64,000 bases of DNA from Pantoea sp. alder81 (GCF_020179835.1 NZ_JAIUDA010000015.1:1-64000), one strand, 5' to 3'. Counted from the first letter of the stretch, positions 16,720-25,519 are shown. A program made the numbers and translations. The notes: a model not told the origin generated them from the letters alone.

Positions 16720-17586
16720 TTAGATGTGACGTTGTAGCCAGGCTAAGGCCAACTGGGCGCGGGCTGAGAGTGGCCATTCTGCCCGATGCACTAGCCAGAT
16801 AGTGTCAAGCAGCGCATCACCTTCAGCCATAACGTCAATAGTTTCAGGTCGGTTAAACGCCAGTCGTGCATAGCGGGGCAGTACCGCAAAACCAAGCCCG
16901 CGCGCGACCGGTTCTAGGATCAGACCGATCTGATTACTGAATCCGCGCTGGGGAAGGTTGCGTATGCCTGGGTTGCCCGGAAATAATCGGCTTAACAATC
17001 GTGTCGCCATCGCCTGCCCATCGGGATGGTCGATGTATCCCAGCTTTTCCAAATCGTTCCAGCCGATAATCCTCGTGTTGGCCGGTACGATCAGTTCCAG
17101 CGGTTCTTGCGCAAAGGGATGGGCCACGAGTCTTTTATCATCAGGTTTGTGTGTGACCAGCCCCATTTCGTAGCGGTTATGCAATACCGCATCGATCACT
17201 TCGCTATCCGGCGCAAAGCGGTGACGAACGGTGAGGTCGCGATGCTGCTCCTGTAATGACAACAGTAAAGGGTATAGCCGGAGCCCAATGCTGCCGGGCG
17301 AAATCACGCTGACTTCACCGCAGGTGGCTTCGGCATCACTCAGTCGCAGCATTAAGTGGTGATGAGCACGATCGATTTGCTGGCAATAATCCAGCAGCGC
17401 GCTACCGGCGGGTGTCAGTTCTAACGGACGCTTGCTTCTCAGTATCACCGGGCCTAACTGCTGTTCAATATGGCGAATATGCTGACTCACTGCTGCCTGG
17501 GTGATACCTAATCGCTCCGCGCTATCGGTAAAGCTCCCAAGTTCGGCCAGCGTGGCAAATGATTTGAGCCATTGTGGGTTCAACAT
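16720..17586 (-). CDS. LysR family transcriptional regulator
   Basis: This is a 288-residue LysR-type regulator. The winged helix-turn-helix spans residues 1-60 (LKSFATLAELGSFTDSAERLG, recognition helix ITQAAVSQHIRHIE), and the effector domain runs from about 90 to the end. It is divergent from the VOC protein gene at 17680 with 93 bp between the starts, and a 9-bp inverted repeat lies in that gap. This is the standard layout for a LysR protein controlling its divergent neighbour. The effector is unknown. Confidence 0.9.
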   Translation of the reverse strand: MLNPQWLKSFATLAELGSFTDSAERLGITQAAVSQHIRHIEQQLGPVILRSKRPLELTPAGSALLDYCQQIDRAHHHLMLRLSDAEATCGEVSVISPGSIGLRLYPLLLSLQEQHRDLTVRHRFAPDSEVIDAVLHNRYEMGLVTHKPDDKRLVAHPFAQEPLELIVPANTRIIGWNDLEKLGYIDHPDGQAMATRLLSRLFPGNPGIRNLPQRGFSNQIGLILEPVARGLGFAVLPRYARLAFNRPETIDVMAEGDALLDTIWLVHRAEWPLSARAQLALAWLQRHI

Positions 17587-17631
17587 AATGAAATTTTATA
17601 ATCCTTATAATTGATTGTCTGTTTTCATTAT
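17585..17631. promoter_or_regulatory. Inverted repeat in the LysR/VOC divergent promoter
   Basis: The perfect 9-bp arms ATAATGAAA (17585-17593) and TTTCATTAT (17623-17631) flank an AT-rich core with a repeated TTATAAT motif. The element fills the space between the LysR start and the VOC start, so it is the likely site of shared control. Confidence 0.5.
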
Positions 17632-17679
17632 AACGCCAGTTACGTAGCCTGAAGACCTTTTCATCATAAGAGATTGATC

Positions 17680-18180
17680 ATGACGACTCCCTATCCTCGC
17701 TCCTTTTCCCATATTGGCCTTTCGGTCACAGACCTTGATGCCGCCGTAAAGTTTTACACCGAAGTGATGGGCTGGTATCTGATCATGCCGCCTACGCAGA
17801 TTGCGGAAGATGAATCCGCCATCGGGGTAATGTGCAGTGACGTTTTCGGTCAGGGATGGGAGAAGTTCCGCATCGCTCACCTTTCCACAGGCGACCGCGT
17901 CGGTGTCGAAATCTTTGAATTCAAGGCGGCAGCAAAACCCGAAAATAACTTTGAATACTGGAAAACCGGCGTATTCCATTTCTGCGTGCAGGACCCTGAT
18001 GTAGAAGGCCTGGCGGAGAAAATTGTCGCTGCGGGTGGCAAACAACGCATGCCGGTACGCGAGTATTTCCCTGGGGAAAAACCGTATCGCATGGTCTATA
18101 TGGAAGACCCGTTCGGCAACATCATCGAGATTTACAGCCACAGTTACGAACTGACCTATTCCGCAGGTGCGTATGTCTGA
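17680..18180 (+). CDS. VOC family protein (glyoxalase/dioxygenase-like)
   Basis: This is a 166-residue single vicinal-oxygen-chelate protein. The two beta-alpha-beta-beta-beta modules are visible: SHIGLSVTDLDAAVKFYTEVMGW at the N-terminus and GVFHFCVQDPDVEGLAEKI in the second half, ending in DPFGNIIEIYSHSYE. Likely metal ligands are the His in SHIGLSV, the His in VFHFCV and the Glu in IIEIYS. Relatives include lactoylglutathione lyase and ring-cleaving enzymes; the long loop (EFKAAAKPENNFEYW) is typical of the uncharacterised lactoylglutathione-lyase-like branch. The start is ATG 17680 rather than the TTG six bases earlier. The divergent LysR gene is its probable regulator. Confidence 0.85.
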   Translation: MTTPYPRSFSHIGLSVTDLDAAVKFYTEVMGWYLIMPPTQIAEDESAIGVMCSDVFGQGWEKFRIAHLSTGDRVGVEIFEFKAAAKPENNFEYWKTGVFHFCVQDPDVEGLAEKIVAAGGKQRMPVREYFPGEKPYRMVYMEDPFGNIIEIYSHSYELTYSAGAYV

Positions 18181-18569
18181 GCAGGAATTCGCCGTCCCCA
18201 TAGACTGTTGAGGCGGGGTAATGCTATCAAGTCCACTACAACCGCTACGCATGACAGGGCGCGGTTGTTGTGATTATCGAAGCCTCCACGGTATTGATTG
18301 AAGGGTCGATCACACCAACGTGCCTGAATATCTGGAGTGATGAGCAGGTGTAGTCATTAGATTAAAAGCTCTATATATCATAAGGTTGTATCAGTTCCTG
18401 ATATCCGGATTGGCTACCACGCACCTTGAACGCCCCATCCGTCAAATCACCTTTCTTACACCGCTCTGCTGTGCTGCTACTAGCGTTCCATCGCAGTAAA
18501 GGGTATTAACTGCCTTCTGTTTGCTGTATTCTGCTGCATATTGCAATATTTTGCGGTTTTGAGATCGAC
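18181..18569. other. Intergenic stretch before the DeoR gene
   Basis: No gene is visible on either strand. It contains an 8-bp inverted repeat (ACAACCGC 18238-18245, GCGGTTGT 18261-18268) that could end the VOC transcript although no T-run follows, and a 12-bp palindrome close to the DeoR start that is listed separately. Confidence 0.5.
18538..18549. promoter_or_regulatory. Perfect palindrome before the DeoR gene
   Basis: ATATTGCAATAT is a perfect 12-bp dyad 20 bases before the DeoR start codon, in a region with repeated TTGC/GCTG words. It is a candidate autoregulatory operator for the DeoR protein. Confidence 0.35.
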
Positions 18570-19313
18570 ATGCACAAAACAGCCAGACAAAAATTATTGA
18601 TGGAGCTGCTGCTTGAACAAGGGCAGGTGGGAATTGGGCAGCTCGTCGAGCAGTTGCAGGTTTCTGCGGATACCGTGCGTCGCGACCTGGCCGATCTGGA
18701 AAAACAGGGCCTGGCGCAGAAAAATCATGGAGGTGCCGTGGCGCTGGATCTGTCAGCGATGAATCGCCACCAGCGCAGCGCACTGATTCCCGACGTCAAA
18801 ATAGAACTTGGCAGGCGAGTGGCGGAAAAAATCCCGGCAGGTGCCACGCTGTTTCTGGATGCGGGCAGCACGGTACTGGCTGTCGCCACGCTGCTAAAAG
18901 GCCCTGTAACGGTCATTACCACCTCACTGGACATTGCCCATCACCTCAGTGACAAGCCGGATGTCGAACTTATTCTTTTGGGCGGCAAGTGGGATAAGCA
19001 GCAACGCCTGTTTTCCGGCAGCGCCACGCTATCTCTGCTTGAAAAGTATCGTGCAGACATCGCCATTCTGGGTGCCTGCGCGCTGCATGCCCGGTTTGGA
19101 CTGAGTGCCAGCCAGGAGGGTGACGCTGAGGTGAAGCGCGCCATGCTGGCAGCAAGTAGCGAACACTGGGTGGTGGCCGATCATATGAAGCTCAACCGAT
19201 GCGAACCCTATCTGGTCGCACCGCTGACCGATATCCATCAACTCTTCCTTGATGCGCCCTGGAACGAGTTCGACGTTACCGGTGCAACGCAGGTCAGCAT
19301 CACAAATTCTTAA
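18570..19313 (+). CDS. DeoR family transcriptional regulator
   Basis: This is a 247-residue DeoR-type repressor. The N-terminal winged HTH (residues 5-57) contains the family pattern QVSADTVRRDLADLE followed by KNHGGAVAL. The C-terminal sugar-phosphate-sensing DeoRC domain includes FLDAGSTVLAVATLL and VELILLGGKWDKQQRLFSG. The downstream oxidoreductase gene starts 16 bases after its stop, so the two are co-transcribed and the regulator probably responds to a phosphorylated sugar or polyol linked to that enzyme. Confidence 0.92.
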   Translation: MHKTARQKLLMELLLEQGQVGIGQLVEQLQVSADTVRRDLADLEKQGLAQKNHGGAVALDLSAMNRHQRSALIPDVKIELGRRVAEKIPAGATLFLDAGSTVLAVATLLKGPVTVITTSLDIAHHLSDKPDVELILLGGKWDKQQRLFSGSATLSLLEKYRADIAILGACALHARFGLSASQEGDAEVKRAMLAASSEHWVVADHMKLNRCEPYLVAPLTDIHQLFLDAPWNEFDVTGATQVSITNS

Positions 19314-19329
19314 TGGCAAGGAGACAGAG

Positions 19330-20406
19330 ATGAGTATTGAAAAAGATATCAACGTTGCACTTATCGGCTACGGATTTGTCGGCAAAACATTTCATGCCCC
19401 TTTAATTCAATCCGTTCCCGGTTTGAAGCTTCATGTCGTTTCATCCGGCAGCGAGGAGAAGGTCAAAAAAGACCTGCCTGACGTCATCGTTCTCGACTCC
19501 CCGGAAGCGGCCATCCAGCATGCTGATATCGATTTGGTGGTGATCGCCTCTCCCAACGCGACACACGCGCCATTGGCTAAGCTGGCGCTGAATGCCGGTA
19601 AGCACGTGGTGGTGGATAAACCCTTTACGCTGGATCTGGAAGAGGCCAGAGAACTCGCGGCACTGGCCCACGAGAAGAAATTACTGCTTTCCGTATTTCA
19701 GAACCGCCGCTGGGATACCGATTATCTGGGCGTGAAAAAGGTCATCGATTCTGGCGCGATTGGTCAGGTCAAACATTTTGAGTCTCATATAGACCGCTTC
19801 CGTCCGAAAGTGCGTGATCGCTGGAGAGAACACGATATTCCTGGCAGCGGTCTGTGGTTTGATATAGGCCCTCATGTCATCGATCAGGCTCTGCAGCTGT
19901 TCGGGCTGCCAGAAACCGTTTCTGGTGACATCGCCGTCCTGCGCCATGGCGGTAAAATCAATGACTGGGCGCACGTCACGCTCAGCTACCCTGAGCATAA
20001 AGTGATCCTGCATGCCAGCATGCTCGCTGCGGGAGGCGTATCACGCTTTACCGTACACGGGGATAAAGGCAGCATTGTTAAACCCAAAGCCGATCAGCAG
20101 GAAGCGCAACTCCTTGCGGGAGTCGTACCGGGCTCATCTAGCTGGGGCGAAGATCAGGATGATTTGATGGTTTTCGACAGCAATCTGCACGTCACGTCTG
20201 TCAAAACGCCAAAAGGCGACCAGCGTCAGTACTACATCCAGGTGTGTGAAGCGCTGGCGGGCAAACAAGCTAATCTTGTCTCTCCCGCTCAGGCGATTGC
20301 CGTCATGGCGGTGCTTGAAGCAGCAGTGCGTTCATCGGAGACCGGCACGGTGCAAAAACTCGCGCTTAGTGAAGCGGAAGCCGGTGCGTTTTATCATCTG
20401 AGTTAA
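19330..20406 (+). CDS. ydgJ: Gfo/Idh/MocA family oxidoreductase, YdgJ-like
   Basis: This is a 358-residue NAD(P)-dependent oxidoreductase. The N-terminal Rossmann fold shows ALIGYGFVGKTFHAP (10-24) and VVVDKPFTLDLEEA with the catalytic-site lysine, and the C-terminal alpha/beta domain includes WFDIGPHVIDQALQLFG. The GYGFVGKTFHAPL start is characteristic of E. coli YdgJ and Bacillus IolW, the latter a scyllo-inositol dehydrogenase (NADP+). ATG 19330, preceded by AGGAGACAGAG, is the true start; an earlier in-frame ATG lies inside the DeoR gene. It may interconvert a keto-inositol or other polyol and could cooperate with the inositol island that begins 1.4 kb downstream. Confidence 0.85.
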   Translation: MSIEKDINVALIGYGFVGKTFHAPLIQSVPGLKLHVVSSGSEEKVKKDLPDVIVLDSPEAAIQHADIDLVVIASPNATHAPLAKLALNAGKHVVVDKPFTLDLEEARELAALAHEKKLLLSVFQNRRWDTDYLGVKKVIDSGAIGQVKHFESHIDRFRPKVRDRWREHDIPGSGLWFDIGPHVIDQALQLFGLPETVSGDIAVLRHGGKINDWAHVTLSYPEHKVILHASMLAAGGVSRFTVHGDKGSIVKPKADQQEAQLLAGVVPGSSSWGEDQDDLMVFDSNLHVTSVKTPKGDQRQYYIQVCEALAGKQANLVSPAQAIAVMAVLEAAVRSSETGTVQKLALSEAEAGAFYHLS

Positions 20407-20738
20407 CCGGGCGGGGCTTTCCGGACAATCTTTTATACGCTGGTACAAGCCTGCCAGCGGGTTAAAAGTCTCTGGCAAGCCTGTTGTCATGCATGGAATC
20501 AATCGTGCCGCCATGGAATCTCTTATCTCCGGGCGCGGCGCGATTGATGTGTTGATCTATTTCGCGAGATTTTATCTTGGGCAATGAAGGGTGAAATTTG
20601 GTGAAATGTATGCGCGATTAGCTACGATCATCATTGCCGTCGATGTTGCTACGCTCCATATCAGAGTGGTTGGAAATTGACCTGATTCGTATTTTGATGC
20701 ATGATGGCATCAATTTGTGAATCGTATGAGGTAGCGAG
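20407..20738. other. Intergenic stretch before vapBC
   Basis: No gene is seen. It contains a 14-bp inverted repeat with one mismatch (20498-20511 and 20535-20548, ATCAATCG-GCCGC type) and a duplicated CATGGAATC. Near its end it holds the vapBC operator candidate, listed separately. It may mark the boundary of an inserted toxin-antitoxin segment. Confidence 0.45.
20694..20713. promoter_or_regulatory. Putative VapBC autoregulatory operator
   Basis: The inverted repeat TTGATGC-ATGATG-GCATCAA lies 25 bases before the vapB start. It is flanked by outer copies of ATTCGTAT and AATCGTAT. VapBC complexes usually bind such dyads in their own promoter. Confidence 0.5.
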
Positions 20739-20942
20739 ATGCGTACTACAGTGACGATTGATGATGTGCTGTATGCCCAGGCTCTGGATATGGCCGATCC
20801 AGATATGGACAAGGCTGATATTTTCCGTGAAGCGATGAAAACGTTTGTTCGGGTACAAGCGGCAAAGCGCCTTGCTTCATTGGGTGGCACCGCGCCTGAA
20901 ATGGAAAGCATTCCCCGCCGTCGCGAGGAACCGTCTGCATAA
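20739..20942 (+). CDS. vapB: Type II antitoxin, VapB family
   Basis: This is a 67-residue antitoxin. The N-terminus MRTTVTIDDVLYAQAL is a ribbon-helix-helix-like DNA-binding strand and helix of the DUF2191/VapB group. The C-terminal tail, rich in charge and proline (SIPRRREEPSA), is the part expected to wrap the toxin. Its last base is shared with the first base of the toxin ATG, giving tight coupling. A dyad in front of it suggests autoregulation. Confidence 0.88.
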   Translation: MRTTVTIDDVLYAQALDMADPDMDKADIFREAMKTFVRVQAAKRLASLGGTAPEMESIPRRREEPSA

Positions 20943-21319
20943 TGTCCATTCTGGTTGATACATCTGTCTGGGTAGATCATTTCAAAAACAGAAATGAAGA
21001 GTTAGTGCGGTTACTGAGCGGGGACCTGGTATTGATTCATCCAATGGTGATTGGAGAACTTGCCTGCGGCACCCCGCCAGCGCCCCGCGTGCGCACACTC
21101 CGTGACCTGAACTTGTTACCGCAATGCCACCAAGCCAGCATGAGTGAGGTGATGGCATTTATTGAAAATAAAATGCTGTATGGACACGGGTGTGGCCTGG
21201 TGGATATCACCTTGCTTGCATCTGCTCTCATCACCCCCGGAGCAACGCTCTGGACGCTCGATAAACGGCTCGTCAAGTTAGCCAATCATCTTAATGTAGG
21301 TTATCAGCCTGTTCACTAA
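20942..21319 (+). CDS. vapC: Type II toxin VapC, PIN-domain ribonuclease
   Basis: This 125-residue PIN-domain endoribonuclease is normally neutralised by VapB. The acidic metal-binding residues are present: Asp6 (ILVDTSVWVDHF), Glu39 (VIGELACG), Asp88 (GLVDITLL) and Asp107 (LWTLDKRL). With all four in place it should be active. Its length is close to that of typical VapC proteins. VapC toxins of enterics cleave initiator tRNA; whether this one does is not shown by the sequence. The pair may stabilise the surrounding region or a plasmid. Confidence 0.92.
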   Translation: MSILVDTSVWVDHFKNRNEELVRLLSGDLVLIHPMVIGELACGTPPAPRVRTLRDLNLLPQCHQASMSEVMAFIENKMLYGHGCGLVDITLLASALITPGATLWTLDKRLVKLANHLNVGYQPVH

Positions 21320-21410
21320 CCCTAACTTCATCGTTAAGTTATCCCGCCCGCACAATCACAGCGAGATAAACCGCCTTCACAGTCGCTAACAACATCATAT
21401 CCAACACCAA

Positions 21411-21773
21411 TCAAACGCGTTCCGATATTCGCCGCTGCCAGTTCGGGGATATTTTAACGTCCCTGAGTTGCAACTTATCCTCAAGCTCCAGCCGTATGCC
21501 CTCACAATTACTTTCCAGATTGCCTATTTTCTTCTCGAGTTCGCAGACAGTCACTTCCGATGCCACTAATTCCAGCATATGAAAAATTTCGTGGCGCACG
21601 TGTTCACCGAAGGTTTTGGCGGATTTATGATGAATCAGCCATTCTGATAATTCTGACTTCTTATATTCGGTGGATTGTTTTCTGTAAAACTGACTGGTTT
21701 CGAGTTGTCTGATTTTGACCAGGAAGTGCGTATAAAAACACTGTATCTCACTGAGTTGTTTAATATCCATCAC
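21411..21773 (-). CDS. Hypothetical protein with predicted coiled-coil segments
   Basis: This is a 120-residue protein with no family I recognise. It has an aromatic N-terminal half (IQCFYTHFLVKIRQLETSQFYRKQS) and a Glu/Leu-rich stretch (about residues 70-105, with ELEKKIGNLE) that could form a coiled coil, ending in basic residues. Start codons GTG 21773 and ATG 21770 are adjacent, with GAGG upstream; the ATG is more likely. It is a single gene between vapC and the SDR of the inositol island, transcribed toward vapC. Coding potential looks real from codon use and ribosome binding site, but the function is unknown. Confidence 0.6.
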   Translation of the reverse strand: MMDIKQLSEIQCFYTHFLVKIRQLETSQFYRKQSTEYKKSELSEWLIHHKSAKTFGEHVRHEIFHMLELVASEVTVCELEKKIGNLESNCEGIRLELEDKLQLRDVKISPNWQRRISERV

Positions 21774-21846
21774 AACCTCATTAAATCAATTTAGTGAAAA
21801 ATACGGATACCAGCCCAATAAATGGACTGGTATCGATTAGACGAAA

Positions 21847-22656
21847 TTACAGCGGATTATCCGGCGTATCCGCCTGATCATAGGCGCCCCAGATAGTTTG
21901 ATCGTAATTGATCATTGAACCGCTCATCAGCCCTGACTCATCGCTGGCGAGGAATGCCACGGCGCGCGCCACTTCTTCTGGCGAAATTAAACGGCCAAAC
22001 GGCTGTTCTGCTGCGGCTTTCTCCAGCCAGTTTTCCTCGGCGCCGTGATAGGTGCGCATAATACGGTCTTCACCTTCCGATGCCATCCAACCGATATTTA
22101 GGCCATTGACGCGGATGCGGTTACGCAGCAGCGCATAGGCGGTGTTGCGTGTCAGCGTCGCCAGCGCGCCCTTGGAAGAGCAGTAGGCGGCAATAAAAGG
22201 CTGGCCCGCCAGTGATGACATTGAGCAGATATTGACGATGCTGCCTTCAATTTTTTCACGACGCATAACCTTGATCGTTTCCTGCATCAGGAAGAAGGGA
22301 CCGCGCACGTTGGTGGCAAACATTTGGTCAAACAGTTCAGGCTCCGTATCGAGGATGGTTCCGCGATCGGTCATCCCGCCGGCATTCACCAGAATATCCA
22401 CGCGGCTGAAGATCTCATCCGTTGTCGCCACCACTTTGCGGCAGTCTTCTACCGAGGAAAGATCGGCACGGACAAATTCAACGCGGGTTGCGCCTTCCGC
22501 ATTCAGCCGGGCAGCAATCTCTTTTCCTTTTGCTTCATTGCGGCCACAGATAACCACACCCGCCGCGCCATTCTGCGCAAAGTGGCGGGCGATAGCGGCA
22601 CCTAAACCCTGGGTTCCACCGGTAACAATCGCGACTTTTTCTGAAAACTGATTCAT
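21847..22656 (-). CDS. SDR family NAD(P)-dependent oxidoreductase (inositol island)
   Basis: This is a 269-residue classical short-chain dehydrogenase/reductase. The cofactor motif TGGTQGLGAAIA (about 13-24) is followed by NAGG, the catalytic Ser in NICSMSS, and the YCSSKGAL active-site Tyr-x-x-x-Lys. The C-terminus MINYDQTIWGAYDQADTPDNPL is unusual and may line the substrate pocket. The start overlaps the iolE stop by one base, so it belongs to the iolD-iolE-SDR operon. A likely role is oxidising or reducing an inositol-derived keto or hydroxy acid. It is not IolB or IolC. The exact substrate is inferred only from neighbours. Confidence 0.88.
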   Translation of the reverse strand: MNQFSEKVAIVTGGTQGLGAAIARHFAQNGAAGVVICGRNEAKGKEIAARLNAEGATRVEFVRADLSSVEDCRKVVATTDEIFSRVDILVNAGGMTDRGTILDTEPELFDQMFATNVRGPFFLMQETIKVMRREKIEGSIVNICSMSSLAGQPFIAAYCSSKGALATLTRNTAYALLRNRIRVNGLNIGWMASEGEDRIMRTYHGAEENWLEKAAAEQPFGRLISPEEVARAVAFLASDESGLMSGSMINYDQTIWGAYDQADTPDNPL

Positions 22657-23567
22657 CAGATGATTCCTTCAACAATAGTGTATCCCGCTGCGCTGAGACA
22701 TTTGCGCAGCGTGCCATTTCCAATACGTGCATATTCCAGCGGTGGGGCTTTGGCCGGATCCTGCTCGGCTTCCACCACAAACCACCCCTGATAGCCAATT
22801 TCAGCCAGGGTCCGGGTGATCGCCTCGAAATCGATCATCCCGTCGCCGGGCACGGTATAAACGCCTTTCAGCACCGCATCCAGGAAGCTGTCTTTATTCC
22901 AGTCGAGCGATGCTAACACCTCTTTTCTGACGTCCTTGGTGTGAACATGATTGATACGACTGCCGTGTTTTTTCAAAATGCTGAGCGGATCAACGCCCGC
23001 AAACGTCAGATGCCCCGAATCAAACAGTAGCCCAACATCTTTGCTGGTGGCTGCCATCAGACGGTCAATATCATTCTCGTCCTCGATCGCCGTCCCCATG
23101 TGATGGTGGAAGGCCAGTGGAACACCAAAATCGGTACAAAATTCAGCGAAACGAGAGAGCTTCTCACCGTATTCAGCGACTTGTGCATCCGACAGACGGC
23201 GACGCTTTGCCAGCGGGACATTCTGTTGATTCTGAATTGTCCCGGCGGTTTCACCGTAAACCAGGCAAACCGCACCGCAGTCGCGGAAGAGCTGCATTTG
23301 CGGCAGCGATTTTTTGATTTCGTCTTCGACGCTGTTATCCAGCAGGGTGCCAGAATACCAACCCGAAACCAGATCCAGCTGATATTCCCGCAGCAGCGGC
23401 TTCAACAACTCGCTGGTCTTGGGGAATTTCCCGCCGGTTTCTACCCCCTGGAAATCAGCAAGATGACTCTCACTCAGACAGGTAGCAAGGGGCGTATCCC
23501 CGCCGAGCTGAGGCAGGTCGTCGTTGGACCACGCAATCGGGGCAATACCTAATTTGGCTTTCAGCAT
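22656..23567 (-). CDS. iolE: myo-Inosose-2 dehydratase (IolE)
   Basis: This is a 303-residue TIM-barrel dehydratase that converts 2-keto-myo-inositol (scyllo-inosose) to 3D-3,5/4-trihydroxycyclohexane-1,2-dione. Family features are KLGIAPIAWSNDDLPQLGGDTP at the N-terminus, VETGGKFP, LVSGWYSGTLL, AFHHHMGTAIED, LLFDSGHLTFAG and HTKDVR, followed by GDGMIDFE. The His/Asp/Glu residues in these blocks bind the metal. Related MocC proteins act in rhizopine catabolism. It lies 13 bases after iolD with AGGAGT as ribosome binding site, and is coupled to the following SDR. Confidence 0.92.
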   Translation of the reverse strand: MLKAKLGIAPIAWSNDDLPQLGGDTPLATCLSESHLADFQGVETGGKFPKTSELLKPLLREYQLDLVSGWYSGTLLDNSVEDEIKKSLPQMQLFRDCGAVCLVYGETAGTIQNQQNVPLAKRRRLSDAQVAEYGEKLSRFAEFCTDFGVPLAFHHHMGTAIEDENDIDRLMAATSKDVGLLFDSGHLTFAGVDPLSILKKHGSRINHVHTKDVRKEVLASLDWNKDSFLDAVLKGVYTVPGDGMIDFEAITRTLAEIGYQGWFVVEAEQDPAKAPPLEYARIGNGTLRKCLSAAGYTIVEGII

Positions 23568-23580
23568 TTTAATACTCCTG

Positions 23581-25425
23581 TTAAATGCCTACGCGTTGAT
23601 TTTTACGCCCGGCAACGTGCTCTTCGCGGGCCTGATTAACACTTTCGCGGGCGCTCACCTCTGGCACCCCGACATCCCACCAGGCATCACCCGGTGTCCA
23701 GTCAAAGGCATGCGTGGCCAGCGTTATCACTGTGGTGCGATCGTTGCCTTTCGCCCAGACAATCGCCTCCTGCAATTCATCGAGCGAGTTCACTTTGCGG
23801 GCCAGTGCACCCATTGACTGGGCATTGGCAACGAAATCAACGTGGAACGGTTCCTGAACGCGGCAGTCTTTCAACAAGTTATTAAAGGATGCGCCGCCTT
23901 TGGCATTTTGCAGTCGGTTGATCACCGCATAGCCGCCGTTGTCACACACGATCAGAATGAATTTATGGCCCGAGAGCACGCTGGAGTAGATGTCAGAATT
24001 CATCATCATGTAGGTGCCATCGCCAATCATGACGAACACGTCACGATCCTGTTCGGCCATCGCCACACCCCAACCTGCGGACAGTTCGTAACCCATACAG
24101 GAGAAACCAAACTCGCAGTCAAAAGTGCCTGGATTTTTCACCTTCCAGCCTTTCACCAGCTCACCGGGTAAGCCGCCTGCAGCGCTGATGATGTAATCCT
24201 CAGGCGCTGCCTGGGCGTTTACTACGCCAATAACCTGTGCGTAGGTGGGATCGTCAGAGGTTTGGGTTCGCTCCTGCCGCGATGCAATCAGATCATTCCA
24301 GCCCGCAAAGGCTTTGCGACCACGCTCCAGCCAGCTGCTGTCTGCTTTCCATCCACTCAATGCCGCATCCAGCTCAGTCAGGCCTTCACGCGCGTCACAT
24401 ACCAGCGGAATGGCGCGGTGTTTGTGCGCATCAAAGCGCGCGGCGTTTAAGGCAATAAACTGCGCGTTGTCATCGAATACCGTCCAGGAGCCGGTGACAA
24501 AGTCCATCAGACGGGTGCCTACCGCAATAATTACATCCGCATTACCTGCCAGGTCATTGGCTGAGGTCGAGCCCAGGATGCCGACCGGTCCCATATGCAG
24601 CGGATGATCGTGGGTCAGGGCGCCTTTACCGGCGATGGTTTCAACCACCGGAATGCCATGCGCCTGGGCGAACTGCTCCAGCGCCTGTTCAGCCTGCGAG
24701 TAACGCACGCCGCCGCCTGAAATGATCAGAGGGCGCTTAGCCCGCAGCAACGTTTCTTTGGCACGCGCCAGCAGCTGCGTATCTGGACGTGGGCGCGGCA
24801 TGCTGTGAACGCGAGGCTGGAAGAAGGCTTCCGGATAGTCATAGGCCATTTCCTGCACGTCCTGGCATACACCAATAAACGCGGGGCCGCAGTCACCCGG
24901 ATCGAGCATGGTGGCGACTGCCTGCGGCAGGGAGGAAAGAATCTGCTCAGGCCAGGTGATGCGATCCCAGTAACGGGTGACGGCCTTGAATGCATCATTG
25001 ACGGTCTGCGTAGGGTCATTGAAATGCTCGACCTGTTGCATCACCGGATCCGGCACACGGCGTGCAAAACTGTCACCGCAAATCATCAATACCGGTAAAC
25101 GGCTGGTATGCGCCACACCCGCAGCGGTCAGCAGGTTGGTGGTGCCCGGACCAATGGATGCCGTAACCACCATAATCTGACGACGCACCATGGCTTTCGC
25201 GAAGCCCACGGCGGCAAAGGCCATCGACTGTTCATTCTGACCTCGCCAGGTGGGCAACGTATCTTGTACGGCTTCGAGCGCCTCACCCAGACAGGTCACG
25301 TTGCCGTGGCCAAAAATTCCATAGACCCCGGGAAACAGTGGAACGCGTTTCCCGTCAACTTCCGTAAACTGATTGCTCAGGTAGCGAACAATTGCCTGAG
25401 CTGTTGTGCAACGAATGGTAGCCAT
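23581..25425 (-). CDS. iolD: 3D-(3,5/4)-trihydroxycyclohexane-1,2-dione acylhydrolase (IolD)
   Basis: This is a 614-residue thiamine-diphosphate enzyme that hydrolytically opens trihydroxycyclohexanedione to 5-deoxy-D-glucuronate. The three TPP domains are visible: an N-terminal Pyr domain (PLFPGVYGIFGHGNVTCLGEAL), a central domain, and a C-terminal PP domain with IGDGTYMMMNSD for Mg-TPP. The start is ATG 25425 rather than the GTG four codons earlier, as GAGTGAG is better spaced. It is first in the iolD-iolE-SDR operon, with a copy of the RpiR-type operator 80 bases upstream. The deduced product, 5-deoxyglucuronate, is the branch point where this cluster departs from the standard pathway. Confidence 0.93.
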   Translation of the reverse strand: MATIRCTTAQAIVRYLSNQFTEVDGKRVPLFPGVYGIFGHGNVTCLGEALEAVQDTLPTWRGQNEQSMAFAAVGFAKAMVRRQIMVVTASIGPGTTNLLTAAGVAHTSRLPVLMICGDSFARRVPDPVMQQVEHFNDPTQTVNDAFKAVTRYWDRITWPEQILSSLPQAVATMLDPGDCGPAFIGVCQDVQEMAYDYPEAFFQPRVHSMPRPRPDTQLLARAKETLLRAKRPLIISGGGVRYSQAEQALEQFAQAHGIPVVETIAGKGALTHDHPLHMGPVGILGSTSANDLAGNADVIIAVGTRLMDFVTGSWTVFDDNAQFIALNAARFDAHKHRAIPLVCDAREGLTELDAALSGWKADSSWLERGRKAFAGWNDLIASRQERTQTSDDPTYAQVIGVVNAQAAPEDYIISAAGGLPGELVKGWKVKNPGTFDCEFGFSCMGYELSAGWGVAMAEQDRDVFVMIGDGTYMMMNSDIYSSVLSGHKFILIVCDNGGYAVINRLQNAKGGASFNNLLKDCRVQEPFHVDFVANAQSMGALARKVNSLDELQEAIVWAKGNDRTTVITLATHAFDWTPGDAWWDVGVPEVSARESVNQAREEHVAGRKNQRVGI

Positions 25426-25505
25426 AATGTCACTCACTCTTATGGGACGCTAATAACAGCATCATGGTTTCTATCAACAACGTTATTTGCCTGATGGATA
25501 AAATG

Positions 25506-25519
25506 GCAATAAAAGTTGC
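25506..25519. promoter_or_regulatory. Putative RpiR/IolR operator, copy 1 (iolD promoter)
   Basis: GCAATAAAAGTTGC is an interrupted dyad that differs by one base from the two copies at 26563 and 26782. It lies between the RpiR gene and iolD, where it would control the iolD operon. Confidence 0.65.

Noticed and set aside
17605..18252. 215-codon minus-strand ORF overlapping the VOC gene
   Set aside because: Antisense shadow of a conserved VOC protein.
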